Shown one piece after another: positions 24,792 to 32,810 of a stretch of DNA of 64,000 bases (its first letter is position 1; each line of letters starts with the position of its first letter). The DNA is taken from assembly GCA_902799905.1 (NCBI GenBank), contig CADCCB010000006.1, positions 25,541 to 89,540 of the forward strand. Reading direction: 5' to 3'. Made by a program: the position numbers and the translations under genes. The notes under the pieces were generated by a model, which searched no databases, had not been told where the DNA came from, and saw nothing but the letters and a program-made list of their open reading frames with translations. Source of the stretch: an uncultured Prevotellaceae bacterium (lineage in GTDB: Bacteria > Bacteroidota > Bacteroidia > Bacteroidales > Bacteroidaceae).

Positions 24792-24850
24792 GAGTTGAGA
24801 AGTCAAAAGTGAAGACTGAAGAGTGAAAAGCGAAACATTTACTTCCGCAC
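24792..24850. repeat. Heptad array that supplies the start of the TonB receptor gene
   Basis: GAGTTGA GAAGTCA AAAGTGA AGACTGA AGAGTGA AAAGCGA (24792-24833) followed by the tail ATTTACTTCCGCAC (24837-24850). The GTG start codon at 24823 lies in the fifth unit, and the tail encodes the first residues of the signal peptide. Confidence 0.75.
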
Positions 24851-26988
24851 TGATAATGGCATTGTGGCTGACGGTCACAGGAACAGTGTGTGCCCAGAAC
24901 ATGCAGAGGGACACACTACGCGATTCCGTGACACTGGATGTCGTGAACGTCACAGGTAAATCGAAAACACAACGCCTGCGTGAAGGTGCACTGGCGGTAA
25001 ATGCCGTCGACGTGCACTCGCTCATCAGTTCCATTAATTCGCTGAACGGTCTGGTAGACCGTACGGCAGGCGTCAAGATTCGCGAAGAAGGCGGCATGGG
25101 CTCCGACTTCGACCTGAGCATCAACGGTATGTCTGGCAACTCCGTACGCTACTTCCTGGACGGTGTGCCCCTCGACATGAAAGGTTCTGGCGTGACGCTG
25201 GCCAACCTGCCCGTGAGCATAATTAACCATGTGGAAATATATAAAGGTGTGGTACCCACCTGGCTCTGTAGCGACGCATTGGGCGGTGCCGTAAACATCG
25301 TGACTAGCAGGAAAAAGACCAACTATCTGGATGCGTCATACGGTATCGGTTCATTCCACACCCACAAGGCTGATGTCAGCGGGCAGTATGTTTTCAAGAA
25401 CGGTCTGACCATCCGCCCGTCGTTCAGTCTCAGTTATTCGAAAAACAACTACTTGATGAAAGGTGTAGAGGTCTGGGACGAGGCGAGCCGCAAATACCTC
25501 CCCCAGGACCGCCGCCGTTTCCACGATGACTACTTATCGGTCTTCGGACAGGTAGAGGCCGGCGTGTATGACAAGTGGTGGACCGACGAGTTCTTCGTGA
25601 CCCTATCGTATAGCCAGACAGCCAAGGACCTGCAGACGGGTCAGGTGCAGAGCCGTGTTATTGGTATGGCCGACCGCACCAACCGAGCATGGAGCGTAGG
25701 AGCACACTACCAAAAGCGCCGCTTCCTGACTGACAATCTCAGTGCCACATTATCTCTGTCGCACACCTGGGACCAGGCCCTGACGACAGATACCGCCCAT
25801 CGCCAGTATGACTGGAGTGGGGAGTACATCCGCAGCGAGCGCAACGAAATCAACGGCCGAGCCTTCTCAGAGCGCCACATCAAGCGTCCTCTGACCATCG
25901 CCCGTTCCGACCTGAGCTACCGCATCTCTGACGAGCACATGCTGAACCTGAACTATGCCCTGAACCGCACGGGCAACGACCGCTGGGATGATGTGGACAC
26001 GAGTTTTGAGCCTGCTAACGATGTGCTGGCTAAGCACATCATCGGACTGGCATATAACCAGTCGCTGTGGCAGGGCCGGATGTACAACACCTTCTTCGTA
26101 AAAGACTATGTCAACTACCTCAGCGTGGAACAGACCGACCTCTCGTTTATCACACAATCCGACGAGGTGGCCACCAGCAACACGCAGAATAACCTAGGCG
26201 GCGGTGTGGGCACACGACTCGAGATAGCCAAGCCATTAGCCGTCAAGGCAAGTTATGAGCACAGCGTGCGACTGCCTCTGGCCCGCGAACTGCTAGGCAA
26301 CGGGACAACCATCTATGCCAATCTGGCCCTGCAACCCGAGAAGAGCGACAACGTGAACCTTGGTGTGTTCGGCACCATGAACTCTGGCCTGCACACCCTC
26401 TTCTACGAGGTGAACGGTTTTCTGCGTTTCGTGGACAACTACATACAGCCTCAAATCACAGAGAAGGAGGGCACGATGCAGTATGCGAACGAGCCTGCCG
26501 TCCACATCAAAGGTATTGAAGGCGAGGTGCGCTACGACTGGAACAACCGTCTGCAAGTGGTGGGAAACATGAGTTGGCAGGATGCCCGCAACCGAAATCG
26601 CTACATGGATGACGGTAAGGAGTCGGTGACCTACAACAACCGCGTCCCCAACCGCCCGTGGCTGTTTGGCTCGGCAGAAATACGCTACGATGCCTCACAC
26701 CTGGTATCTACCCTCTTACCACGCACTTCTCACCTCTACATCGGTGCTGACTACCAGTGGGTACACTGGTTCTACCTGTCGTGGGAGGCCTATGGTGCTG
26801 AAGACACAAAGGCACGCATTCCAGGGAAGAGCATCGTAGGTGCCAATGTGACCTACTCTTGGCAGAAAGAGCGCTACAGCGTGTCGCTCGACTGCCAGAA
26901 TCTGTTTGACCAGACGGTGTACGACAACTACAAGTTGCAAAAGCCAGGTCGGTCGCTATTTCTGAAGTTCAGGCTGCTATTGCAGTAA
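24823..26988 (+). CDS. TonB-dependent receptor heading the cobalamin operon
   Basis: 721 residues. Signal peptide ALIMALWLTVTGTVCAQ, plug domain (DSVTLDVVNVTG, then NGLVDRTAGVKIREEGGMGSD, VRYFLDGVPLDMKG, HVEIYKGVVPTWLCSDALGGAVNIVT) and a beta barrel ending KPGRSLFLKFRLLLQ. Likely imports corrinoids or cobalt complexes, inferred from the riboswitch and the following genes. Start: an in-frame TGA at 24817-24819 forces initiation at or after GTG 24823. ATG 24856 is an alternative that would still leave a signal peptide. Confidence 0.87.
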   Translation: MKSETFTSALIMALWLTVTGTVCAQNMQRDTLRDSVTLDVVNVTGKSKTQRLREGALAVNAVDVHSLISSINSLNGLVDRTAGVKIREEGGMGSDFDLSINGMSGNSVRYFLDGVPLDMKGSGVTLANLPVSIINHVEIYKGVVPTWLCSDALGGAVNIVTSRKKTNYLDASYGIGSFHTHKADVSGQYVFKNGLTIRPSFSLSYSKNNYLMKGVEVWDEASRKYLPQDRRRFHDDYLSVFGQVEAGVYDKWWTDEFFVTLSYSQTAKDLQTGQVQSRVIGMADRTNRAWSVGAHYQKRRFLTDNLSATLSLSHTWDQALTTDTAHRQYDWSGEYIRSERNEINGRAFSERHIKRPLTIARSDLSYRISDEHMLNLNYALNRTGNDRWDDVDTSFEPANDVLAKHIIGLAYNQSLWQGRMYNTFFVKDYVNYLSVEQTDLSFITQSDEVATSNTQNNLGGGVGTRLEIAKPLAVKASYEHSVRLPLARELLGNGTTIYANLALQPEKSDNVNLGVFGTMNSGLHTLFYEVNGFLRFVDNYIQPQITEKEGTMQYANEPAVHIKGIEGEVRYDWNNRLQVVGNMSWQDARNRNRYMDDGKESVTYNNRVPNRPWLFGSAEIRYDASHLVSTLLPRTSHLYIGADYQWVHWFYLSWEAYGAEDTKARIPGKSIVGANVTYSWQKERYSVSLDCQNLFDQTVYDNYKLQKPGRSLFLKFRLLLQ

Positions 26989-27041
26989 AGCGTGATAATA
27001 TGTCATAACAAAATATCAATTCATTATTAAAGAACAGAACA

Positions 27042-28316
27042 ATGAAAAAGTTAAGTATCTTTTATTCGTTGGTGGCAGCATTGATGCTGACCGCCTCATT
27101 TACAGCATGTTCAAGTGACGATGACAAGAATGACAATCCGACTCCTCCAGAGCCAAAGGTCACTTACCACTACGACCTGATGGTAGTGGCTGGCAACCAC
27201 GGCGGTATGAGTAAGGACAAGTCGCACATCACGCAGAGCGTTGACTCGCTGAGCAATGCTGCCACAACCATCAGTTTCGAAGGCAAGGGTGCAGAAATCA
27301 CCGACTACACGATGGAGTGCATCTACGACGGCAAGTACTACTATCAGGTGCCTGTATCGAACGACCGCTTCTCTAAGTTGCAATTCAAGAACAACAAGAT
27401 GAATGTCATACAGGAACAGAAGTTCAAGGACAACACCTATAAGTCGCGCAACTACGCTCATGCCTGGATGGATGACAATACGTTAATGATTATGTCGACT
27501 GACGGTGAGCACAAAAAGGTTATCTGGACAAAACTTAACACAACCGACATGACCATCACTGGCGAAGGTACGTTATCCATCAGCGTCGCAGAAGACTATA
27601 ACGTACTGACTACCAGTGGAGTACTTGCATATCGCAAAAGCGATAATAAACTCTTCTACTTCTTCTACAACAAGAAGGAGACCAGCGGCAGCAACAAGAC
27701 ATCGAACGAGCCCAACTTCCGTATTGCCGTCATCAATGCCCAGACGATGGCTGTCGAGCAGGAGATCATCAACAAGGAGGCTGCCCAGACGACTGGCTCT
27801 GCCTATGGCGAACTGCTGCAGCAGACCATTTTCTTCGACGAGAACGACAACCTGTACCTCTCTGCCTTCAGTTCGGTCAACAAGAAGAACATCGGTCAAC
27901 TGCTGCGTATAAAGAAGGGAGCCTTCAACTTCGAAGAGGGCTACAATGCCTTCCCCGAGGCCAAGGGTAAGTTGCTCACCGTACAATATCTAGGCGACGG
28001 TAAGGTACTGGCATACTCTGGCGACAATGCCGTAGGCACAAGCATTGGTGATGTGGCTTACTACTATTCGATTATCGACGTGAATAGTAAGACCAGCACG
28101 CGCCTGACCTACAAAGGCACAGAGATTCCCTATAGCAGCGGCAGTTTCTCACAGCGTTCTGTCTATAACGCCAACGAGAAGAAAGCCTACTTTGGTGTGA
28201 ATACCGCCGACGAGCAGTGTATCTATATCTACGACACGACAACAGGTACCGTTACGAAGGGTGCATCGATTGCTGCAGGCTATTACTTCGATCAGATCCG
28301 ACTCTTTGAAGACTAA
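27042..28316 (+). CDS. DUF4374-like surface lipoprotein, predicted propeller
   Basis: 424 residues with lipobox SFTAC and mature start CSSDDDKND, a typical surface-lipoprotein export signal of Bacteroidota. The mature part has repeated beta-rich segments (YDLMVVAGNHGGM, MIMSTDGEHKKVIWTKLNT, LYLSAFSSVNKKNIGQLLRIKKG, GVNTADEQCIYIYDTTTG), consistent with the DUF4374 propeller family by recall. It lies between a TonB receptor and cbiL under a cobalamin riboswitch, so it probably captures corrinoid at the surface. That would parallel BtuG, an unrelated-looking propeller lipoprotein of Bacteroides. Ligand binding is not demonstrated by the sequence. Confidence 0.85.
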   Translation: MKKLSIFYSLVAALMLTASFTACSSDDDKNDNPTPPEPKVTYHYDLMVVAGNHGGMSKDKSHITQSVDSLSNAATTISFEGKGAEITDYTMECIYDGKYYYQVPVSNDRFSKLQFKNNKMNVIQEQKFKDNTYKSRNYAHAWMDDNTLMIMSTDGEHKKVIWTKLNTTDMTITGEGTLSISVAEDYNVLTTSGVLAYRKSDNKLFYFFYNKKETSGSNKTSNEPNFRIAVINAQTMAVEQEIINKEAAQTTGSAYGELLQQTIFFDENDNLYLSAFSSVNKKNIGQLLRIKKGAFNFEEGYNAFPEAKGKLLTVQYLGDGKVLAYSGDNAVGTSIGDVAYYYSIIDVNSKTSTRLTYKGTEIPYSSGSFSQRSVYNANEKKAYFGVNTADEQCIYIYDTTTGTVTKGASIAAGYYFDQIRLFED

Positions 28317-29007
28317 TGTTACATTCCTCTCGCTAGGTCCTGGCGACCCTGAGTTGTTAACACTCAAGGCCGTCAGGATGCTGCGTGAGGCCGACGTAGT
28401 GGTGGTACCCGTCACGGAAAGTAGCGACGGTACAACGAAGTCGCGCGCTACCGACATCATCGGCGAATGGTGTTCAACGGAAAAGATGCAGCGCTATGTG
28501 CTGCCCATGCAACGAAACCGCGAGGCGGTGATGCAGGTCTATGACCGCATCTGCCACGAGGTGGCCGAATGGTATCACGCTGGCCAGCGTGTCGTCGTAG
28601 CCGTCGAGGGCGATGTGAGCATCTATGCGTCCATCCATTACGTCCTAGATCAATTACTACAGAAAAACATCCCCGTGGTGCAAAGCCCGGGAATACCTTC
28701 TTTCATTGCTGCTGCCGCATCTGCTGGTCTATCTTTGATCAGTCAACGCCAACGAATGATTGTGCTGCCTGGCGATACCGATATCGACGGGCTCAGGCGA
28801 CTACTGACCAGCGGGCACGTGGTGGTAGTAATGAAACTGTCACAGTGCCAGCAGGTACTGAAGGACTATCTCCGCCAGTACCCTGACACCATGTGTCACT
28901 ACTTTGAGAATGTAGGTACAGCAGAGGCTTTCCACACCACCGCACATGACATGATTCTGTCGCGTCAGATACCTTATTTCTCACTTTGTGTCCTCTATCC
29001 TTTGTGA
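28306..29007 (+). CDS. cbiL: Cobalt-precorrin-2 C20-methyltransferase
   Basis: Class III SAM methyltransferase (tetrapyrrole methylase), 233 residues, adding the C20 methyl group. Signatures: FLSLGPGDPELLTLKAVRMLREADVVVVP, VAVEGDVSIYAS and SPGIPSFIAAAASAG. The start is taken as TTG at 28306 (MKTNVTFLSLGPGD), which overlaps the DUF4374 stop by 11 bp and gives the family's normal N-terminus. The frame is open further upstream but inside DUF4374. Confidence 0.92.
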   Translation: MKTNVTFLSLGPGDPELLTLKAVRMLREADVVVVPVTESSDGTTKSRATDIIGEWCSTEKMQRYVLPMQRNREAVMQVYDRICHEVAEWYHAGQRVVVAVEGDVSIYASIHYVLDQLLQKNIPVVQSPGIPSFIAAAASAGLSLISQRQRMIVLPGDTDIDGLRRLLTSGHVVVVMKLSQCQQVLKDYLRQYPDTMCHYFENVGTAEAFHTTAHDMILSRQIPYFSLCVLYPL

Positions 29008-29032
29008 CTTTCAAAGATAATCACTATCTTTG
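29001..29032 (+). promoter_or_regulatory. Internal promoter in front of cbiA
   Basis: TTTG (29001-29004), 20-nt spacer, TATCTTTG (29025-29032), with the ATG only 9 nt further. The -7 box is also one arm of a perfect dyad CAAAGATA (29012-29019) / TATCTTTG. It would let cbiA and later genes be expressed independently of the riboswitch. Confidence 0.68.
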
Positions 29033-29041
29033 CAGACACTT

Positions 29042-30364
29042 ATGAAAGCAGCATTCATCATAGCAGCACCCACCAGCGGCTCGGGCAAGACGACAATTGC
29101 CCAGGGGCTGATGGCATTGCTGACGAAGAAGGGCTATCGCGTGCAACCGTTCAAGTGCGGTCCCGACTATATCGACACGAAGTTCCATGAGTCAGTTTGC
29201 CACAGGCCGAGCATCAACCTGGACACCTTCATGGCGACGCCGGAGCATGTGCGAGAACTTTTTGTTCACTATGGTTCAGATGCTGATGTGTGTATCGTAG
29301 AGGGGATGATGGGACTCTTCGACGGCTATGATCGTGACAAAGGTTCATCTGCAGAGATAGCCCGCGTGCTGGACATTCCGGTGGTACTGGTAGTCGATGC
29401 GAAATCGGCTGCCTATTCAATGGCACCATTGCTTTCGGGCTTCATCAATTTCCGCAAGGACATCCACATTGCAGGCGTTATATTTAATAAGGTGGGAAGC
29501 GGCCGCCACTTCAAGATGTTACAACAAGTGTGCGATGACATCGGAGTCGAGTGTCTAGGCTATCTGCCAAAGAGCAGTAGCCTTGAGACAGGCTCACGCT
29601 ACTTAGGACTCGATTTCTCCCAGCAGTCTGGGAGTGAGGAATTGGTCCTGATGCTGGAGCGTTTTATCGACTTGGAGCGACTGAAAACTGTTTCCCATTT
29701 ATTCCCACGGGAGAAACATGTTGTTTCTACGGGAGAAACAAGTTGTTTCTATGGGAGAAACAAACTGTTTCAACGGGAGAAACAAATGAAAGAAAGCGGG
29801 GTTTTGATTGCCAGCAACTCGGAAGCCTTCTCATTCCTCTATGCCGAGGTGGTCGACGGCTTTACTTCTCCCCGCTTTTTCGACCCAGAAAAGGATGTGC
29901 CGACTATGGAGAATACCGACTTGCTCTACCTGCCTGGCGGCTATCCCGAGAAACACCTCGAGGCATTGGTCAGAAACGAAGCCTGTCGCCAGGCTATCCG
30001 CCAATTTGCTGAGCAGGGTGGACATATCGTGGCCGAATGCGGTGGAATGATGTATCTCTGCAAGAGCATCGTGACTGACGATGGCGAGTACCCGATGTGT
30101 GGCGTACTGCCCTACTCCATCACAGCCCGCAAGGCAGACAGGAAACTCTCGCTGGGCTACCGTCGCTTCGAACTCGATGGCAAAGAATATCGTGGTCACG
30201 AGTTCCACTATACGCAGTTTTACAGAGGTGAGGGGTCAGAGACGAGAGAAGAAGGAATACCTTCTGCCGCACAGGTCTATAACGCCAAGGGCGAGCCTGT
30301 CGATACGCCAGTCTTCAGATATAAGAACGTGTTAGCGTCATACACGCATTTGTACAACTTTTAA
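29042..30364 (+). CDS. cbiA: Cobyrinate a,c-diamide synthase
   Basis: ATP- and glutamine-dependent amidation of the a and c side chains. 440 residues: N-terminal dethiobiotin-synthetase-like domain with AAPTSGSGKTT and QPFKCGPDYIDTKFH, then a class I glutaminase with the nucleophile Cys in VAECGGMMYLCK and TQFYRG near the end. The interdomain linker at residues about 216-249 is unusually long and is made of a 22-bp palindromic repeat (VSTGETSCFYGRNKLFQREK). Start at ATG 29042 rather than the TTG 12 nt upstream, which lies in the -7 box. Confidence 0.93.
   Translation: MKAAFIIAAPTSGSGKTTIAQGLMALLTKKGYRVQPFKCGPDYIDTKFHESVCHRPSINLDTFMATPEHVRELFVHYGSDADVCIVEGMMGLFDGYDRDKGSSAEIARVLDIPVVLVVDAKSAAYSMAPLLSGFINFRKDIHIAGVIFNKVGSGRHFKMLQQVCDDIGVECLGYLPKSSSLETGSRYLGLDFSQQSGSEELVLMLERFIDLERLKTVSHLFPREKHVVSTGETSCFYGRNKLFQREKQMKESGVLIASNSEAFSFLYAEVVDGFTSPRFFDPEKDVPTMENTDLLYLPGGYPEKHLEALVRNEACRQAIRQFAEQGGHIVAECGGMMYLCKSIVTDDGEYPMCGVLPYSITARKADRKLSLGYRRFELDGKEYRGHEFHYTQFYRGEGSETREEGIPSAAQVYNAKGEPVDTPVFRYKNVLASYTHLYNF
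29689..29787. repeat. 22-bp repeat array inside cbiA
   Basis: Units at 29722-29743, 29744-29765 and 29766-29787 share TGTTTC-W-N-YGGGAGAAACA. A fourth, split copy precedes (29689-29721). Each unit is itself a hairpin (GTTTCT / AGAAAC around ACGGG). Three 22-bp units add 66 nt, so the frame is kept. Confidence 0.88.
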
Positions 30365-30391
30365 ATCGCAAATTGTAAATTGTCAAATTGT
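30363..30391. repeat. 7-bp array between cbiA and cbiP
   Basis: AAATCGC AAATTGT AAATTGT CAAATTGT (the last has 8 bases). It begins inside the cbiA stop and contains the apparent TTG start of cbiP. Confidence 0.8.
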
Positions 30392-31840
30392 AAATCTCTT
30401 CACCCCATCATGTTCGCAGGCACAGGCAGCGATGTCGGCAAAAGCATCGTAGCCGCGGCCTTCTGTCGTATCTTCAAGCAAGACGGCTATCAGCCTGCAC
30501 CTTTCAAGGCGCAAAACATGGCGCTGAACTCCTACGCAACGCCCGAGGGTTTCGAGATTGGCCGTGCTCAGGCCGTGCAGGCCGAAGCCGCTGGCATTCC
30601 CTGCCATACAGATATGAACCCGTTGCTACTGAAGCCCCAAAGCGACCACACCTCCCAGGTCGTCCTGAACGGGCGCCCCATCGGCAATAAGGACGCCTAC
30701 GACTACTGGCGGGAGAGAAGTGTGCAGCGAGGTTCACCCTCGCTGTCCCATCCCGACTTCCGCTCTGAAGTCCACGCTGCCTTCGACCGTCTGGCAGCAC
30801 GCTATAACCCCATTGTGATGGAGGGGGCCGGCAGTATTGCGGAGATCAACCTGAAGGACCGCGATCTGGTAAACATGTCGATGGCCCGTCACGCTAAGGC
30901 TGACGTCATCTTGGTGGGCGATATTGACAGGGGTGGTGTCTTTGCTTCCGTCTATGGCAGCATCATGTTGCAGACGCCAGAGGATCGTCAACTTATCAAA
31001 GGTATCATCATCAATAAGTTCCGTGGTGACATGCGGCTCTTCGACGAAGGTCGCAAGATGTTAGAAGAGATTTGTGGCGTACCTGTTCTTGGCGTGATAC
31101 CTTATTATAAAGATATCTATATCGACGAAGAGGATAGTGTGGCATTGGAGCAGAAGCGCCGTCAGTTGGAAGAGGGCAAGGTGAATGTAGCCGTGGTTTT
31201 ATTACGTCATATCAGCAACTATACCGACTTCGATACGCTGGAGCGCGACCCTCGCGTCAACCTTTTCTATACCAACAACGTCGCTGACATCCAGCAAGCC
31301 GACATCATCATCCTGCCTGGCACGAAGTCCACCTTGGATGACTTGTTGGAGTTGCGTCGTAACGGTTGTGCACAGGCCATCCAGCGTGCCCATCGTGAGG
31401 GAAAGACGGTGGTTGGTATCTGTGGAGGCTATCAGATACTGGGGCAAATGGTTAGCGATCCTGATGGTATTGAGGGAAGCATTACCAGCCTGCCTGGCCT
31501 TGGACTTCTACCCATCCATACGACGATGACCCCAGAGAAGACTACCCGACAGGTCACATTCGAGTTCAACGGACAGACATGCCGTGGCTACGAGATTCAC
31601 CAAGGCGTCAGCGACACCAACAACCCCATTCTACAGACCGACCATTGCATCGGGACATACATCCACGGATTCCTCGACAATGCACCAGTCATCGAGTTCC
31701 TTTTGAAAGACAAATCCCATATAGAGGCATGTACTTTTGATTACGCGACATTCAAGGAGAAGCAATACGACAAGTTGGCTGCCCATATCCGCAAATACGT
31801 AGATATAAACCGCATCTATGAAATCCTAAGACATGACTAA
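30380..31840 (+). CDS. cbiP: Cobyric acid synthase
   Basis: Glutamine-dependent amidation of the b, d, e and g side chains. 486 residues. N-terminal ATPase domain with MFAGTGSDVGKSIVAAAFCRI and PFKAQNMALNSYAT. The C-terminal glutaminase has its nucleophile in VVGICGGYQILGQ and the partner His in RGYEIHQG. The start is uncertain. TTG 30380 lies inside a heptad array and yields MSNCKSLHPIMFAGTG, which keeps the usual residues before the P-loop. ATG 30410 would remove LHPI. The gene overlaps cbiB by 8 bp. Confidence 0.92.
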   Translation: MSNCKSLHPIMFAGTGSDVGKSIVAAAFCRIFKQDGYQPAPFKAQNMALNSYATPEGFEIGRAQAVQAEAAGIPCHTDMNPLLLKPQSDHTSQVVLNGRPIGNKDAYDYWRERSVQRGSPSLSHPDFRSEVHAAFDRLAARYNPIVMEGAGSIAEINLKDRDLVNMSMARHAKADVILVGDIDRGGVFASVYGSIMLQTPEDRQLIKGIIINKFRGDMRLFDEGRKMLEEICGVPVLGVIPYYKDIYIDEEDSVALEQKRRQLEEGKVNVAVVLLRHISNYTDFDTLERDPRVNLFYTNNVADIQQADIIILPGTKSTLDDLLELRRNGCAQAIQRAHREGKTVVGICGGYQILGQMVSDPDGIEGSITSLPGLGLLPIHTTMTPEKTTRQVTFEFNGQTCRGYEIHQGVSDTNNPILQTDHCIGTYIHGFLDNAPVIEFLLKDKSHIEACTFDYATFKEKQYDKLAAHIRKYVDINRIYEILRHD

Positions 31841-32810
31841 TGTGGTGTCACTATTGATTGGCTGGGTACTCGACCTCCTCTTCGGCGACCCGGCTCGACT
31901 GCCCCACCCCATTGTATGGTTCGGCAAGGCTATCGCTTTCTTCGAACACCGACTGAACAAAGGCAGTCATCGCAAACTCAAGGGTGCCTTGGTCGCTATT
32001 GGCCTCATCATTTTCGTCTATGTATCCACTTGGCTCCTCTTATGGAGCATTTCTCATTACTCATTACTCATTTCTCATTTGGCCGAAGGCGTTCTAATTT
32101 TCTTCTGTCTGGCTGGCACCACCCTCATCCGCGAGGTAAGGGAAGTGTTTCTGGCACTCGACCGTTCTTTGGACGAAGGACGCAGGCAGGTAGCCCGCAT
32201 CGTAGGCCGCGACACCTCGGAACTCTCGGCACAGGAGGTGCGCACGGCTGCTTTGGAGACGCTGGCTGAGAACCTGAGCGACGGTGTCATCGCCCCACTC
32301 TTCTGGCTTGCCATTCTGGGAGTGCCCGGCATGATGGCCTATAAGATGGTGAACACCCTCGACTCGATGATTGGCTACAAGACCGAGCGCTATAAGGACT
32401 TCGGCTGTTGGGCCGCCCACATCGACGACGTCGCTAACTATATCCCCGCCCGTCTCACGGCATTGCTTATGGTAATGCCTCACGCAATTATCCATTTTCA
32501 ATTATCCATTTTCAATTTTGTTCACAAGAACGGCCGGAATCACGCTTCACCCAACAGCGGTTACCCCGAGGCTGCGTTGGCCGGCATCCTCAACTGTCGT
32601 TTCGGCGGTCCCCACTACTACTTCGGTCAACTCTTCCATAAGCCCTATATCGGTGATAACGACCGCGAACTCACCACCGCCGACATGAGAAAAGCCGTCC
32701 ACATCAATCGACTTGCTGAAATACTGATGGTTTTTCTAACGGCACTTTGTCTTATCATCAAAGAAATTTGGATTTTCAATTGCTTATTCGTATCTTTGCA
32801 GGCAGTATGA
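31833..32810 (+). CDS. cbiB: Adenosylcobinamide-phosphate synthase
   Basis: Membrane enzyme joining adenosylcobyric acid to aminopropanol (phosphate). 325 residues. Family signatures: LIGWVLDLLFGDPARLPHPIVWFGK, TLAENLSDGVIAPLFWLAILGVPG, YKMVNTLDSMIGYKTERYKDFG and HASPNSGYPEAALAG. Two separate 7-bp repeat arrays are translated in frame at residues about 72-83 (inside or next to a transmembrane helix) and 218-229. Its stop overlaps the cbiH-C start (ATGA). Confidence 0.93.
   Translation: MTNVVSLLIGWVLDLLFGDPARLPHPIVWFGKAIAFFEHRLNKGSHRKLKGALVAIGLIIFVYVSTWLLLWSISHYSLLISHLAEGVLIFFCLAGTTLIREVREVFLALDRSLDEGRRQVARIVGRDTSELSAQEVRTAALETLAENLSDGVIAPLFWLAILGVPGMMAYKMVNTLDSMIGYKTERYKDFGCWAAHIDDVANYIPARLTALLMVMPHAIIHFQLSIFNFVHKNGRNHASPNSGYPEAALAGILNCRFGGPHYYFGQLFHKPYIGDNDRELTTADMRKAVHINRLAEILMVFLTALCLIIKEIWIFNCLFVSLQAV
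32048..32080. repeat. 7-bp array in cbiB (first)
   Basis: CATTTCT CATTACT CATTACT CATTTCT CATTT, translated SISHYSLLISHL. Confidence 0.88.
32485..32519. repeat. 7-bp array in cbiB (second)
   Basis: CAATTAT CCATTTT CAATTAT CCATTTT CAATTTT, a different word from the first array, translated AIIHFQLSIFNF. Confidence 0.88.
32767..32798 (+). promoter_or_regulatory. Internal promoter in front of cbiH-cbiC
   Basis: TTTG (32767-32770), 20-nt spacer, TATCTTTG (32791-32798), ATG 8 nt further at 32807. It lies inside the end of cbiB. Confidence 0.68.

Larger units (their letters stand above)
24101..24822. other. Divergent control region with two cobalamin riboswitches
   Basis: A 720-nt stretch without genes. 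From left to right: leader of the leftward TonB receptor including a possible hairpin near its start (GGAGAC...GTCTCC, about 24121-24148); leftward riboswitch; two divergent promoters within about 80 nt; rightward riboswitch; a hairpin; and a heptad repeat array running into the rightward TonB receptor. Confidence 0.85.

Noticed and set aside
29689-29787. 22-bp repeats in cbiA as a CRISPR array
   Set aside because: Units are directly adjacent with no unique spacers, lie inside a reading frame, and no cas genes are present.
31833-32810. cbiB as a pseudogene because of its repeat insertions
   Set aside because: The frame is intact, all conserved motifs are present and the start and stop are coupled to neighbours; insertions keep frame.
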